A stretch of 64,000 bases of DNA from Mariprofundus sp. (lineage in GTDB: Bacteria > Pseudomonadota > Zetaproteobacteria > Mariprofundales > Mariprofundaceae). Below the pieces are notes generated by a model, which worked only from the letters and a program-made list of their open reading frames with translations, made no database searches and was not told the origin of the DNA. Position 1 is the stretch's first letter, and each line of letters begins with the position of its first letter. Position numbers and translations under genes: made by a program. The DNA lies in contig JAJFLH010000040.1 of assembly GCA_021772775.1 (NCBI GenBank), positions 1 through 64,000 on the forward strand, in the 5' to 3' direction. Below, in pieces: positions 51,404 to 61,840 of the stretch.

Positions 51404-52159
51404 TTAAAGGCGAACAGGAATCCCTTTTTTAGCTAGATATTCTTTGCTTTCGGCAATGGTGAAAGTACCAAAATGGAAGATCGAAGCGGCCAGTACAGCA
51501 TCGGCTTTGCCTTCGGTTAATCCGTCGGCCAGATGTTCCAGTGTGCCAACACCGCCAGAGGCGATCACATTAGCAGTGACAGCGTCAGATACCGCACGTG
51601 TAAGCGGGATGTCGTAACCATTTTTGGTGCCATCGGCATCCATACTTGTTAACAGGATTTCACCGGCGCCATAATCAGACATGCGTTTGGCCCAATCGAC
51701 TGCATTGATGCCAGTTGGTTTACGACCACCGTGGGTGAAACACTCCCAATGGTTATCAACAGACTTGGCATCTACAGCCACTACAATAGTGGATGAACCG
51801 AAACGTTCAGCGGCCTCTTTGACCAGTTCAGGTGTAAAGATGGCAGCGGTATTGATGGAGACTTTATCAGCACCGGCATGCAACAGGTTTTCGATGTCAG
51901 TTAGTGCTTTCACACCACCACCAACGGTAAGGGGCATAAACACATGCTCGGCTACTTCGGTGACCATATGATAGAGGGTGTCGCGGCTTTCATGGCTGGC
52001 ACGAATATCCAAGAAGGTGAGTTCATCTGCACCTTGTTCATCATACTTGATCGCAGCTTCAACCGGATCACCGGCATCAATGATGTCGACGAATTGCACA
52101 CCTTTGACCACGCGGCCATGGGCAACATCAAGGCAGGGGATAATACGTTTACTTAACAT
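51404..52159 (-). CDS. hisF: Imidazole glycerol phosphate synthase cyclase subunit
   Basis: The 251-residue TIM barrel begins [20 protein letters not shown] (catalytic Asp near residue 11). It also has [52 protein letters not shown] (second catalytic Asp) and [13 protein letters not shown]. With HisH it makes IGP and AICAR. It is the last his gene. A repeat-bounded 130-base insert separates it from hisA. Confidence 0.96.
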   Translation of the reverse strand: MLSKRIIPCLDVAHGRVVKGVQFVDIIDAGDPVEAAIKYDEQGADELTFLDIRASHESRDTLYHMVTEVAEHVFMPLTVGGGVKALTDIENLLHAGADKVSINTAAIFTPELVKEAAERFGSSTIVVAVDAKSVDNHWECFTHGGRKPTGINAVDWAKRMSDYGAGEILLTSMDADGTKNGYDIPLTRAVSDAVTANVIASGGVGTLEHLADGLTEGKADAVLAASIFHFGTFTIAESKEYLAKKGIPVRL

Positions 52160-52166
52160 TATTCTT

Positions 52167-52290
52167 TCACCGCAGAGTAACGCAAAGGAAAAACAGTCAA
52201 TATAATTGCAGAGAAACCGGAAAGTTTTTCAACTTCAATCCAGGCCAGAATATTATTTTGCATATACTCTGCGAAACTCTGCGGTAAGAT
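52167..52290. repeat. CCGCAGAGT inverted-repeat locus 2, between hisA and hisF
   Basis: TTCACCGCAGAGTAACGCAA (about 52167-52186) and ATACTCTGCGAAACTCTGCGG (inverted, about 52264-52283) bracket roughly 80 bases without a gene. The arms share ACCGCAGAGT followed by CGCA-AG. They form the same family as the locus at 30885-31068. Its placement interrupts the otherwise tightly packed his operon. Confidence 0.75.
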
Positions 52291-52295
52291 TGTTT

Positions 52296-53048
52296 TCATT
52301 TCAGGATCCTCATGGCTTCGGCAAAGTCGATGCTATTTTCATAGATAGCCCGGCCAGTGATCGCACCACAAATGCCATCGTCTACATGCGTAGCGCAGGC
52401 ATTGACATCATCCATCTTGGCCACACCACCAGATACAATAACAGGAATAGATATGGCTTTAGCCAGATTGACGGTCTCAGGAATGTTGGGGCCAGTCATC
52501 ATGCCGTCACGGGCAATATCGGTATAGATAATCGATGCAACACCGGCATCTTCAAATTTCAACGCCAGATCAACTGCACTCACATCAGTGACATCATCCC
52601 AGCCGTGTACTGCAACCATGCCGCCTTTGGCATCGATACCGACACAGATCTGACCGGGAAATGCTTTGCATGCTTCTTCCACCAGAGCGGGGTTAGAAAC
52701 AGCAATAGAACCGAGAATTACACGTTGAATGCCAAGATTCAGCGTGGCTTCAATCATAGAGAGATCACGCAGGCCACCACCAAGTTGCACAGGGATAGTC
52801 ATTTCAGCACAAATGGCGCGAATAGCAGCTTGATTGGCAGGTTTGCCAGCAAAGGCACCATCCAGATCAACCACGTGCAAACGCTTGGCTCCAAGTGATT
52901 GCCAGTGTGCAGCCATAGCGGCCGGGTTATCACCGTAATCGGTGGCATCATCCATGCGTCCCTGTTTCAGGCGCACACAGTGGCCACCTTTCAGGTCGAT
53001 AGCGGGAATGAGTTCAAATGCAGGTTTGTTGATGTTTATGGATTCCAT
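52296..53048 (-). CDS. hisA: Phosphoribosylformimino-AICAR ribotide isomerase
   Basis: The 250-residue TIM barrel has [20 protein letters not shown] (catalytic Asp), [60 protein letters not shown] and [11 protein letters not shown]. The length is normal. It overlaps hisH by 13 bases. Confidence 0.96.
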   Translation of the reverse strand: MESININKPAFELIPAIDLKGGHCVRLKQGRMDDATDYGDNPAAMAAHWQSLGAKRLHVVDLDGAFAGKPANQAAIRAICAEMTIPVQLGGGLRDLSMIEATLNLGIQRVILGSIAVSNPALVEEACKAFPGQICVGIDAKGGMVAVHGWDDVTDVSAVDLALKFEDAGVASIIYTDIARDGMMTGPNIPETVNLAKAISIPVIVSGGVAKMDDVNACATHVDDGICGAITGRAIYENSIDFAEAMRILK

Positions 53049-53665
53049 TGCAGGAATGCCTCCAATAACGCGAGACCGGCTCGCTGACTTTTTTCGGGAT
53101 GGAACTGTACAGCTACAATATTGTCACGACCGATTGCAGCAGCAAAAGGGTGATGCCCATAGGAGCAGGCGGCTAGCAGATGATCACTGTTTTGCGGCAT
53201 GCAGCAGTAGGAGTGCACATAATAGACCTGTTGATCTGTCAAAGGAGCAAGTACCGGGTGAACATCTTTTTCCGATGAGAAAATGACATCATTCCAACCC
53301 ATATGCGGGATTTTGAAGCCGCGTTCGGGATGATCTTCTGGGAAGTGTTTAACATTGCCAGGTATTAAGCCAAGGCCGGGGTATCGGCCAAATTCATATG
53401 ATACATCCATCAATACCTGCATGCCGAGGCAGATGCCAAGAAAGGGCGTGCCACTAGCCAGTGACTCTTTTAGAGCTGCATCCATACCTGTATCTTTAAG
53501 TGCTCCAGTACAATCACGGAAGGCTCCCACACCGGGCAGTACAATACGGTCATAGTTCTTCAGTGCATCAGCATCACTGACCAATTCAACCGCGCCGCCA
53601 GCTTTTTCCAGTGCTTTGGCAACCGAATGCAGGTTGCCCATTCCATAGTTAATGAGTCCAATCAT
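53036..53665 (-). CDS. hisH: Imidazole glycerol phosphate synthase glutaminase subunit
   Basis: The 209-residue class I glutamine amidotransferase has [29 protein letters not shown], the nucleophile [21 protein letters not shown] and the His-Glu pair in [15 protein letters not shown]. It supplies ammonia to HisF. An 88-base spacer of short CTCACTCC-like runs separates it from hisB. Confidence 0.96.
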   Translation of the reverse strand: MIGLINYGMGNLHSVAKALEKAGGAVELVSDADALKNYDRIVLPGVGAFRDCTGALKDTGMDAALKESLASGTPFLGICLGMQVLMDVSYEFGRYPGLGLIPGNVKHFPEDHPERGFKIPHMGWNDVIFSSEKDVHPVLAPLTDQQVYYVHSYCCMPQNSDHLLAACSYGHHPFAAAIGRDNIVAVQFHPEKSQRAGLALLEAFLQWNP

Positions 53666-53753
53666 GATGGGGGTCGTGAGGGGTTAGGTGTTAGAAGTGG
53701 TGGGAGGGCGGAGTAAATTCTCACTCCTGACTCCAGACCTTCTTACTCCCGAC

Positions 53754-54341
53754 TCACAATGCTCCTTTTGTCGATGGAATGCCCGACTGGCGGGGATCGT
53801 TTTCTACTGCCATGCGCAGGGCACGGCCAAATGCTTTGAATACCGTTTCGATGATGTGGTGATTATTCTTGCCACGTAAAGAGTCGATGTGCAGGCTAAT
53901 TCTGGCGTGATTCGCAACAGCCTGAAAAAACTCTTTAAACAGATCAACATCAAATGTGCCCACCATCTCTTTAGGGAACGAGACGTGATATTCCAGATCT
54001 GGACGACCGGAGAAGTCGAGTACAACACGCGATAGTGCCTCATCCAGTGGTACATAAGCGTGGCCATAACGAACAATACCTGCTTTATCGCCAATGGCTT
54101 CACGCAAGACTTCACCCAGGCAGATACCAATATCTTCAACAGTGTGGTGCGCATCAATTTCAAGGTCACCTTTAGCATAGACGTTTAAGTCAACCAGACC
54201 GTGACGGGCAATCTGTTCGAGCATGTGATCGAGGAAAGGGATGCCGGAATTTAATTCAGATGTGCCAGTGCCATCGAGATTGATGGATAGTCGGATATCT
54301 GTTTCTCTGGTTGTGCGTTCAATGTTTGCTTGTCGATTCAT
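53754..54341 (-). CDS. hisB: Imidazoleglycerol-phosphate dehydratase
   Basis: The 195-residue monofunctional HisB has [47 protein letters not shown] (Mn-binding HHxxE), [15 protein letters not shown] and the C-terminal [18 protein letters not shown]. There is no fused histidinol phosphatase. Its start overlaps the hisC stop by four bases (ATGA). Confidence 0.96.
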   Translation of the reverse strand: MNRQANIERTTRETDIRLSINLDGTGTSELNSGIPFLDHMLEQIARHGLVDLNVYAKGDLEIDAHHTVEDIGICLGEVLREAIGDKAGIVRYGHAYVPLDEALSRVVLDFSGRPDLEYHVSFPKEMVGTFDVDLFKEFFQAVANHARISLHIDSLRGKNNHHIIETVFKAFGRALRMAVENDPRQSGIPSTKGAL

Positions 54342-55384
54342 GCAGGAACCCCTTTGATAATCTCATCCATTGCAGTCAGAAGTGCATTGTTCTCTTCCGG
54401 GTTACCAATGGTGATGCGTAGACAGTTGACCAACAAGCCACCAGCGCGATGCATATTTTTGATTAGGATACCATGGCTTTTGAGTTGTTCGAAGACAGCA
54501 TTGGCATCTTTGACCCGAATCAAAATAAAGTTTGCCTGGGATGGGAATGTTTTAACACCATTCAAAGACTCTAATGCATCCATCATGCGTTCACGTTCAG
54601 CTTTGATGTCAGCTACCTGCTGCTCAAAAGTATCGAAATGATCCAGCAGAAAAGATGCGGCGGCCTGCGTGAATACATTGATATTGTATGGCATACGCAC
54701 TTTATTCAATTGAGCGATGCTGTCGGCTTCACCGATCAAATAACCCAGGCGTAAACCAGCCCAGCCTACTTTGGAGAATGTGCGTAGTATCAGTACATTG
54801 GAGGCAAGCAGGTGCGTGTGTGTGCGCTCAGAAAATGATCCATAAGCTTCATCAATGACCAATAGGCCATCGAAACCTTTGGCTATTTTGGTGATGGTCT
54901 CTTTCGACCATAGGTTGCCGGTTGGATTGTTCGGGCAGGCAAGGAATACAACTTCTGCTTTTTCGCGTCCACATACCTGCAAAAACTGATTGGCATTTAG
55001 ACTAAAATCTTTAGCCAGTGGCACGGTGGCCACCGGACGCTTAAACCAGCGCGATATCAGGTCGTACATGACAAATGTTGGTGCAGGTACCACACAGGTA
55101 CCAGGATCAATGGCCATGGAAATCATCTGGATGATTTCATCCGAACCATTGCCAAGTAATATCTGATTGGCTTCAACACCGGCATGTTTCGCAATCTTTT
55201 CACGTAACTCAGCCATTTCGGCATCCGGATAGCGGTTAATATCGACTGAAGTCAGGCATTCGCTCCACTTCTTCGATAAGCTTTCAGGCATTGGGAAAGG
55301 ATTTTCCATGGCATCAAGTTTGATCAGGCCGGAACTGTCCGGTACGTGGTAAGCTGATAGGGCTTTAATATCGCCTCTGATCAT
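54338..55384 (-). CDS. hisC: Histidinol-phosphate aminotransferase
   Basis: The 348-residue class I/II PLP enzyme has [54 protein letters not shown] and [19 protein letters not shown] with the Schiff-base Lys. It converts imidazole acetol phosphate to histidinol phosphate. The gene is separated from hisD by 64 bases. It is distantly related to the cobD-type enzyme at 14428. Confidence 0.95.
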   Translation of the reverse strand: MIRGDIKALSAYHVPDSSGLIKLDAMENPFPMPESLSKKWSECLTSVDINRYPDAEMAELREKIAKHAGVEANQILLGNGSDEIIQMISMAIDPGTCVVPAPTFVMYDLISRWFKRPVATVPLAKDFSLNANQFLQVCGREKAEVVFLACPNNPTGNLWSKETITKIAKGFDGLLVIDEAYGSFSERTHTHLLASNVLILRTFSKVGWAGLRLGYLIGEADSIAQLNKVRMPYNINVFTQAAASFLLDHFDTFEQQVADIKAERERMMDALESLNGVKTFPSQANFILIRVKDANAVFEQLKSHGILIKNMHRAGGLLVNCLRITIGNPEENNALLTAMDEIIKGVPA

Positions 55385-55448
55385 ATGTATATACGCCCCC
55401 TATTTGTGGGTGATGAGATTACTACTGTTTTACTTGATCGACCGCGTT

Positions 55449-56750
55449 TCATGAAGACTCTTTTAAACGCAATTCGAGTGTTAATGCATGTGCTTGCAGA
55501 CCTTCGCGATGGGCCAGATGAGCAGCGGCAGGGCCAATTTTTTGAACTGCTTCACGTGTGGCGCGAATCACGCTGCTGCGTTTCTGAAAATCGTAAACGC
55601 CCAATGGAGAAGAGAAGCGGGCAGTACGGTTGGTCGGTAAAACATGATTCGGGCCAGCAAGGTAATCACCGAGTGCTTCTGGTACAAAGTGACCGATGAA
55701 AATTGCGCCGGCATGTTTGATGGCAGGTAGCATGGCATCGGGATCTTCTAAAGCCAATTCCAGATGTTCCGGTGCAATGATATTCACAACATCGGCGGCT
55801 TCGTCCCAATTCTGCACATGGATCAAAGCACCATGGGTTTCTACAGATGCACGGGCAATGGCTGCGCGAGGCAGTACTGTCAAATGTGCTTCAATGGAAG
55901 CTGCGACTTGAGTTAGCAGATGTTTATCGGTGGAGATCAAAATACTCTGGGCTGCTTCATCATGCTCTGCTTGGGAGAGGAAGTCTGCTGCAATCCATGC
56001 CGGATTGCCGCCATCAGATACGATGACGATTTCAGATGGGCCGGCAATCATATCAATGCCACAGGTACCAAAGACCTGTCGTTTGGCGGCTGCTACATAT
56101 TTATTACCGGGGCCAACGATTTTATCAACTGCAGGAATGGTTTCTGTGCCATAGGCCAGAGCCGCAACAGCTTGGGCTCCACCGACAGCAAAACCACGCT
56201 GTACACCGGAGATGTAGGCAGCAGCCAAAACCAACTCATTAATTTCACCACCTGGCGTTGGTACCACCATGATAACTTCTTCAACACCGGCGACTTCTGC
56301 TGGTATCGCATTCATTAGAACAGAAGAGGGGTAGGCGGCTTTGCCACCGGGTACATAGAGGCCAACACGATCAAGCGGTGTTACCTTTTGACCCAGTGTC
56401 ATGCCAATCTCATCAGTGTATTCCCAATCATCCTGCTGCTGATGCTGGTGGTAATCACGAATGCGGTTAGAAGCTAACTGAAGTGATTCGCGATCCATGT
56501 CGGATACTGCATTCCATGCCTGTTGCATGCGTTCACGCGTGATTTCAATACTATCGCCATCGCAGGCCCAGCCATCAAAGCGTTCGGTAAAATCACATAG
56601 AGCATCGTTACCGCGTTTTTTAACATCAGCAAGAATGCCAGCCACTAAACCTTGTACATCATCACCGGTATCGGCTTCACGGCAAAGCAGTGCATCCAAC
56701 TGCTGTGTGAAGTTTGGGTCTTGTGAGTCCAGTCTGAGAATTTTACTCAT
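55449..56750 (-). CDS. hisD: Histidinol dehydrogenase
   Basis: The 433-residue enzyme has PLDRVGLYVPGGKAAYPSSV, VVPTPGGEINELVLAAAYIS, GGAQAVAALAYGTETIPAVD, VDKIVGPGNKYVAAAKRQVFG, ISVIGPSE-like DMIAGPSEIVIVSD and the zinc/acid-base region AEHDEAAQSILI. It performs the last two oxidation steps. The length is standard (about 430). Confidence 0.97.
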   Translation of the reverse strand: MSKILRLDSQDPNFTQQLDALLCREADTGDDVQGLVAGILADVKKRGNDALCDFTERFDGWACDGDSIEITRERMQQAWNAVSDMDRESLQLASNRIRDYHQHQQQDDWEYTDEIGMTLGQKVTPLDRVGLYVPGGKAAYPSSVLMNAIPAEVAGVEEVIMVVPTPGGEINELVLAAAYISGVQRGFAVGGAQAVAALAYGTETIPAVDKIVGPGNKYVAAAKRQVFGTCGIDMIAGPSEIVIVSDGGNPAWIAADFLSQAEHDEAAQSILISTDKHLLTQVAASIEAHLTVLPRAAIARASVETHGALIHVQNWDEAADVVNIIAPEHLELALEDPDAMLPAIKHAGAIFIGHFVPEALGDYLAGPNHVLPTNRTARFSSPLGVYDFQKRSSVIRATREAVQKIGPAAAHLAHREGLQAHALTLELRLKESS

Positions 56751-56768
56751 ATCTTATTACCTTGTTCC

Positions 56769-57437
56769 TTAGCTGTTCCCAGACTGCTCTACAGCCTGAC
56801 GTAGTGATTCAATGATCGACTGAATGCTATCTTTGCGGGTTGCAAAACTGGCCGGGTTGACAATCAGGCGACTGGAAATGTCACACATTGTTGTCTCCTC
56901 AATTAAACCATTGGCTTTCAGAGTGCCGCCTGTTTCAACCAGATCGACGATGCGTTCTGCCATGCCGACCAGAGGTGCCAGTTCCATCGAACCATAAAGA
57001 TGAATAATCTCTGCTTGTACACCTTGTGCAAGAAAATGTTCTGAAGCCAGCTTGTCATATTTGGTGGCGACACGAATGCGGCTGCCGCGTTCAGGTGTGC
57101 CTGCTTCAACCAGATCTTTCGGGCCACATACACAGAGTCGGCAACGGCCAATCTTGAGATCCAGGGGTTCATAGACATGGGGACGGTATTCAAGCAACGA
57201 ATCGCGGCCTGCAATACCAAGGTCAGCAGCTCCCTGCTCAACATAGGTACATACATCCGCAGCTCGTATAATTAGGAAACGAACCTTCTTGCCATGGCAA
57301 TCACCATCGACCATGAGTTTGCGCGTGGTTTGCACATTTTCGGCTGGATTCAGGCCGGCTGCCTGCAGTAAGGGCAGGGTTTGTTCCAGAATACGACCTT
57401 TCGATAAGGCTATAGTTAAAGGTCTTGAATCAGACAT
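56769..57437 (-). CDS. hisG: ATP phosphoribosyltransferase, short form
   Basis: The 222-residue catalytic subunit of the first step has TIALSKGRILEQTLPLL, IRAADVCTYVEQGAADLGIAG, RIRVATKYDKLA and GSMELAPLVGMAERIVDLVETG. The regulatory C-terminal domain of long HisG is missing, so a HisZ partner is expected elsewhere; none is in this window. The start overlaps the murA stop by eight bases. Confidence 0.95.
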   Translation of the reverse strand: MSDSRPLTIALSKGRILEQTLPLLQAAGLNPAENVQTTRKLMVDGDCHGKKVRFLIIRAADVCTYVEQGAADLGIAGRDSLLEYRPHVYEPLDLKIGRCRLCVCGPKDLVEAGTPERGSRIRVATKYDKLASEHFLAQGVQAEIIHLYGSMELAPLVGMAERIVDLVETGGTLKANGLIEETTMCDISSRLIVNPASFATRKDSIQSIIESLRQAVEQSGNS

Positions 57438-58725
57438 CCAGTTGTACTCCCTTCATCCAGTTTTCACTGGCGCTGTGACGTTCAATGCGTGCACCAAGTT
57501 TAGTTAATTTTTCTTCGATTCGTTCATAACCACGGTCTATATGATAAACGCGAGAGATAACAGTTTCACCTTCAGCTGCAAGTCCTGCTAATACCAATGA
57601 GGCCGAAGCGCGTAGATCCGTTGCCATGACAGGGGCTGCAGAAAGGCGTTCGATGCCTTCTACCAGTGCTGTGTTACCATCGAGTCGAATATCAGCTCCC
57701 ATGCGTGCAAGCTCCTGCACATGCATGAAACGATTTTCGAAGATGGTCTCTTTGATCACACTGGTGCCATCAGCCAGAGTCATCAAAGCCATGAACTGAG
57801 CTTGTAAATCAGTTGGAAAACCGGGATGGGCGAGGGTGTGAATATCAACGGACTTTAAACGCCCCTGTGCTTTGCAACGGATGAAACCATCGCCGCTCTC
57901 TACCAGACATCCGGCTTCTTGAACGCGTGCCAGAAATGCCTCCAACAGGTTTGGGTTGATGCCCGTTACAGTAACATCACCACCGGTAATCAGGCCGGCT
58001 GCGAGATAGGTGGCGGCTTCAATGCGGTCAGCAATGGTGGTCATTTCACCACCTTCAAGCCGATCAACGCCTTCAATAATAATACGGTTATTGCCTTCAC
58101 CCTCGATATTGGCACCAAGCGCACGTAGGGATTCTGCCAAATTAACGATCTCAGGTTCGCGGGCGGCGTTATCCAATATGGTCACACCATCTGCCAATAC
58201 TGCGGCCATCATCAGGTTTTCGGTGCCGGTTACAGTGACTTGGTCGAAGACAATATGAGCACCATGTAAACGACCATCAACGGCCGCGATGATATCACCT
58301 TGTTCAACTTCAATCGTCGCCCCCATGGCTTCAAGACCTTTCAAATGCATATCAATAGGTCGGGCTCCAATGGCGCAGCCGCCGGGCAGACTAACTTTTG
58401 CATGCCCAAAACGCGCCAGTAGTGGACCCAGAACCAGCGATGATGCACGCATGGTTTTAACCAGTTCGTAAGGTGCTTCGGACTTGTTGGCAGATCGTGT
58501 GTCGACAGTCAGGCAGTGTTTGTCATCATAAGATACATCAGCGCCCTGCCAGGCCAGTAGGGTCATCATGGTAGAGATATCGCGCAGATGCGGGATGCGG
58601 TGATAGATGACGGGTCCATCAACCAGAATTGCAGCGGCAAGCAACGGAAGAGCCGCATTCTTTGCGCCACTGGCTTTAATAGTGCCGGATAGCGCCGCAC
58701 CGCCTTGAATGATGATTTTGTCCAT
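57430..58725 (-). CDS. murA: UDP-N-acetylglucosamine 1-carboxyvinyltransferase
   Basis: The 431-residue enzyme of peptidoglycan precursor synthesis has IIQGGAALSGTIKASGAKNA, LPGGCAIGARPIDMHLKGLEAMGA with the PEP-adduct Cys, AATYLAAGLITGGDVTV, HPGFPTDLQAQFMAL and ENRFMHVQELARMGADI. The start MDKIIIQGG at 58725 is preferred over the longer frame to 58779, which adds an unrelated 18-residue head. It leads the his genes in an overlapping unit, an arrangement seen in several proteobacteria. Confidence 0.96.
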   Translation of the reverse strand: MDKIIIQGGAALSGTIKASGAKNAALPLLAAAILVDGPVIYHRIPHLRDISTMMTLLAWQGADVSYDDKHCLTVDTRSANKSEAPYELVKTMRASSLVLGPLLARFGHAKVSLPGGCAIGARPIDMHLKGLEAMGATIEVEQGDIIAAVDGRLHGAHIVFDQVTVTGTENLMMAAVLADGVTILDNAAREPEIVNLAESLRALGANIEGEGNNRIIIEGVDRLEGGEMTTIADRIEAATYLAAGLITGGDVTVTGINPNLLEAFLARVQEAGCLVESGDGFIRCKAQGRLKSVDIHTLAHPGFPTDLQAQFMALMTLADGTSVIKETIFENRFMHVQELARMGADIRLDGNTALVEGIERLSAAPVMATDLRASASLVLAGLAAEGETVISRVYHIDRGYERIEEKLTKLGARIERHSASENWMKGVQLDV

Positions 58726-58811
58726 GAGTACCTGCCACTTAATTAAGAATACGAATGCTAACGGCTGAAAGCTGGCCAAACAATGCCTGTAAAACAGCTG
58801 TTAATATAATG

Positions 58812-58840
58812 TTGACACAGCTTGCCTTGGCTATTAGAAA
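58812..58840 (+). promoter_or_regulatory. Candidate sigma70 promoter of rho
   Basis: TTGACA (58812-58817) and TAGAAA (58835-58840) are 17 bases apart and would give a leader of about 145 bases before rho. A long leader would allow Rho-dependent autoregulation as in E. coli, but this is not shown. Confidence 0.6.
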
Positions 58841-58990
58841 TGCATCCGTTGCCGAGCTCATCATCGGCTCTCCGGTTCCTTCTGAGGGATTTATATCGTC
58901 AAGTTATTGTCAGCACAACAATATTAGTTATCACATACACAACGTCATTGAAATTATCATGGCATCGTCATAAGCATTTGGAGTGTTTTT

Positions 58991-61027
58991 ATGTCTCAAA
59001 CTATTGAACCAGCACAGGAAGTGGTGGCAGCTACAGCAGTAGCTGATACTGTAGCAGAGGTAAAGCCACGTCGTCGTGGTCGTCCGCCTAAGTCTGCCTC
59101 TAAGCCTGCAAGCGTGCCTGAAGAGAGCAAAGCCGTAGAAGAAAAAAATGTGAAAAAAACAGTTTCGGCTGATAAGCCTGCGCTAAAAGAAAAGACCACT
59201 GTAAGAAAACGGGCAGTAAAAAAACCAGTTAAAGATCCAGAACAAAAGCCTGAGGCTGTGAAAGCAGCGCCTGTGAGAAAGGCTAAGTCTGTGAAAGTTG
59301 CGTCTGAAAAAAAGGTTGAGGCTGTGAAAGCAGCGCCTGTGAAAAAGGCTGAGGCTGTGAAAGTTGCAGCTGAGAAACAGGCTGAGAGTGTGAAGGTTGC
59401 ACCTGAAAAAAAGGTTGAACCTGTGAAAGTGGCGGTAGCTACTGAGGGTAAAGTCGACTCTGGAGAAAAACCACTCAGCGAAGAGAAACCACGTCGCCGT
59501 GCTCGACCTAAGAAGCCTGCTGCGAAGAGTGACGCAGTGAACGATGGACAGGGTAATGTTGCTGAAAAAACAACGGCATCTGCGGAACACAAAGATAAGG
59601 CTGAAGCTACTTCGAAAGATGAACATCAGAATGCTGGCTCTGAACAAGGGCGTCGTAACCGCTGGAAGAAGGGTGATCGCAACAATAACAACAGTAACAA
59701 TCACAATAATAAACGTGGTCGCCGTGATGATCAGGATGAGAAAGTATCTGATGAAATGCAGGGTGTCTCTCTACATCTGAAAGAGATATCGGCCAAAACA
59801 CCGACCGAATTGGTGGAGCTGGCAGACTCTTATGGTCTTGAGAATGTGGCCGGCCTACGTAAGCAGGAGCAGGTTGCAGCTATTCTCAGAGCCCATGGTC
59901 TGCGCTGTGGCACGATTTATAGTGAAGGCGTGTTGGAAATTTTACCGGATGGCTTTGGTTTCTTGCGTTCAGCTGATGATAATTATCTATCTGGACAAGA
60001 TGATGTGTATGTCTCATCACACCAGATTCGCCGCTATTTCCTGCGTAAGGGTGATACTGTTTCCGGTGAAATCAGACCTCCGCGTAGGGGTGAAAAATAT
60101 TTTGCACTGAAGAGTGTTGAGACTACCAATGGCGAATCGCCAGAAGTATCACGTACTAAAGTGTTGTTTGATAATCTCACACCATTGTATCCGGATGAAC
60201 GTTTGCATATGGAAATTGAAAACCCAACACGAAAAGATATCACGGGTCGAATAATTGATATCGTATCACCGATAGGGAAGGGGCAGCGTGCGCTGTTGGT
60301 GGCACCGCCGCGTACGGGTAAAACCGTGATGATGCAGTCAATTGCACATTCAATTGAAGCCAATCACCCTGAAGCAGTATTGATGGTGTTACTGATTGAT
60401 GAACGCCCTGAAGAAGTGACTGATATGAAACGTTCTGTGAAGGGAGAGGTGGTTTCATCTACCTTTGACGAGCCTGCACAGCGTCATGTGCAGGTATCTG
60501 AAATGGTTATCGAGAAGGCCAAACGACTGGTTGAGCATGGCAAGGATGTGATTATTCTGCTTGATTCGATTACGCGGTTGGCACGTGCTTATAACACTGT
60601 GGTTCCATCTTCAGGCAAAATCTTGACCGGTGGTGTGGATGCTAATGCATTGCATAGGCCTAAACGTTTCTTTGGTGCAGCCCGTAATATTGAAGGTGGT
60701 GGTTCATTGACCATTATTGCGACGGCTCTGGTTGAAACCGGTTCGAAGATGGATGAAGTGATCTTCGAAGAGTTTAAAGGTACTGGTAATATGGAGATCA
60801 AGCTGGATCGTAAACTCACTGATAAACGTGTCTTTCCGTCGATCGATATTGCGCCATCGGGTACACGTAAGGAAGAGCTGCTTACTCCTCGTGATGATCT
60901 GCAGAAGGTCTGGATCTTACGAAAAATTCTTTCGCCGATGCACGCTGTTGATGCGATGGAGTTTTTGATCGATAAATTGAGTCCAACCAAAAACAATGCC
61001 GAATTTTTTGATCGCATGAATCAGTAA
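58991..61027 (+). CDS. rho: Transcription termination factor Rho with long N-terminal extension
   Basis: The 678-residue protein has a core from about residue 261 to the end (418 residues) that matches ordinary Rho. It has a Rho N-terminal helical domain, an RNA-binding CSD ([16 protein letters not shown]), a P-loop APPRTGKT at 438-445, and [12 protein letters not shown] and [12 protein letters not shown]. The preceding 260 residues are unusual. They contain AT-hook-like RRRGRPPK at 27-34 and RRRARPKK at 168-175, about six 11-residue Val-Lys-Ala/Glu-Lys repeats at 89-149, and an Asn-rich run at 231-240 flanked by basic residues. Such disordered extensions are known in some phyla and tune RNA binding or phase behaviour. 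Confidence 0.95.
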   Translation: MSQTIEPAQEVVAATAVADTVAEVKPRRRGRPPKSASKPASVPEESKAVEEKNVKKTVSADKPALKEKTTVRKRAVKKPVKDPEQKPEAVKAAPVRKAKSVKVASEKKVEAVKAAPVKKAEAVKVAAEKQAESVKVAPEKKVEPVKVAVATEGKVDSGEKPLSEEKPRRRARPKKPAAKSDAVNDGQGNVAEKTTASAEHKDKAEATSKDEHQNAGSEQGRRNRWKKGDRNNNNSNNHNNKRGRRDDQDEKVSDEMQGVSLHLKEISAKTPTELVELADSYGLENVAGLRKQEQVAAILRAHGLRCGTIYSEGVLEILPDGFGFLRSADDNYLSGQDDVYVSSHQIRRYFLRKGDTVSGEIRPPRRGEKYFALKSVETTNGESPEVSRTKVLFDNLTPLYPDERLHMEIENPTRKDITGRIIDIVSPIGKGQRALLVAPPRTGKTVMMQSIAHSIEANHPEAVLMVLLIDERPEEVTDMKRSVKGEVVSSTFDEPAQRHVQVSEMVIEKAKRLVEHGKDVIILLDSITRLARAYNTVVPSSGKILTGGVDANALHRPKRFFGAARNIEGGGSLTIIATALVETGSKMDEVIFEEFKGTGNMEIKLDRKLTDKRVFPSIDIAPSGTRKEELLTPRDDLQKVWILRKILSPMHAVDAMEFLIDKLSPTKNNAEFFDRMNQ

Positions 61028-61075
61028 GGGTAGGGCAGTAGGGGGCATAGTCAGTTTCACTCCTCACTCTCTAAC

Positions 61076-61696
61076 TTATAACGCCTCAGGTAGATGGTGA
61101 AATGTCGGGATGTGATAGTCCCATTGGCCACCGGGTTCATGGGTGATCCATACGGTTTTACAGCCTAGTTGTTTGGCTATTTCCAGGTTGTCTGCCATAT
61201 CATCAACAACCAATGTTCGCTTCGGATCATAACCTTCCTGTTTAATCAGCATGGCTAAGGTTTGTTGGCATGGTTTGGGCAGGTATTGATTAAAGCGAAT
61301 GTCATAGATGGCTTCAAAATGGTGGCGAATACCCAGGGCCCCAAGGATACGTTCAGCATGTTCCTTGATCCCATTGGTATGAATAACTTTGCGCCCGGGC
61401 AAGCGAGCGAGGGCTGCATCCAGTTCCGCATCCTTTCTCAGTATCTCATGCGCATTGATATCATGTACATCATGCAGAAACGGTTCTGCCTCCATGCCGT
61501 GATGTAACATCATGCCTCTGAGTGTAGTGCCGTACTCCTTCCAGTATTTCACACGCAGCCGATCAGCCTCTGCAAGATCGACGCCCAACTCTTGCGCTAC
61601 AAATGCAGTCATGCGTTTGTCCATGCGTGCAAATACTCCGCTGTCGGCGGCATAGAGTGTGTTGTCGAGGTCAATTACAGCTAAATCAAAAGGCAT
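61076..61696 (-). CDS. HAD-family phosphatase (pyrimidine 5'-nucleotidase-like)
   Basis: The 206-residue HAD hydrolase has motif I LAVIDLDNTLYAADSGVF (nucleophile Asp, general-acid Asp), motif II RKVIHTNGIKEHAERIL, the Lys of motif III in FNQYLPKPCQQ, and motif IV LVVDDMADNLEIAKQLG. A helical cap lies between. Such proteins resemble yeast Sdt1/Phm8-type pyrimidine nucleotidases. The substrate is inferred only from family resemblance. Confidence 0.87.
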   Translation of the reverse strand: MPFDLAVIDLDNTLYAADSGVFARMDKRMTAFVAQELGVDLAEADRLRVKYWKEYGTTLRGMMLHHGMEAEPFLHDVHDINAHEILRKDAELDAALARLPGRKVIHTNGIKEHAERILGALGIRHHFEAIYDIRFNQYLPKPCQQTLAMLIKQEGYDPKRTLVVDDMADNLEIAKQLGCKTVWITHEPGGQWDYHIPTFHHLPEAL

Positions 61697-61794
61697 GCAG
61701 GCATACTACTAAGAATAGAGCTATTCAGTACACTTTATAACGTATAGAAAACTTTCATGGCAATTCAATGAATGGTCAGTTGAGTATGAATAAA

Positions 61795-61822
61795 ACAAGG
61801 GCCGGACAAGTCCGGCCCTTGT
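61795..61822 (-). terminator. Intrinsic terminator of the 61841-63634 gene
   Basis: ACAAGGGCCGGAC and GTCCGGCCCTTGT form a perfect 13-bp GC-rich stem. On the minus strand it is followed by TTTTATTC. It lies 19 bases after the stop. Confidence 0.88.
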
Positions 61823-61840
61823 GATCTCGAAGTTATTCGA

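Noticed and set aside
53666-53753. CTCACTCC-like short runs between hisH and hisB (and near 61050)
   Set aside because: Too short and irregular to call a repeat family by eye.
58755-58973. 72-residue ORF between murA and rho
   Set aside because: It overlaps the predicted rho promoter and leader, with no ribosome site or conserved motif.
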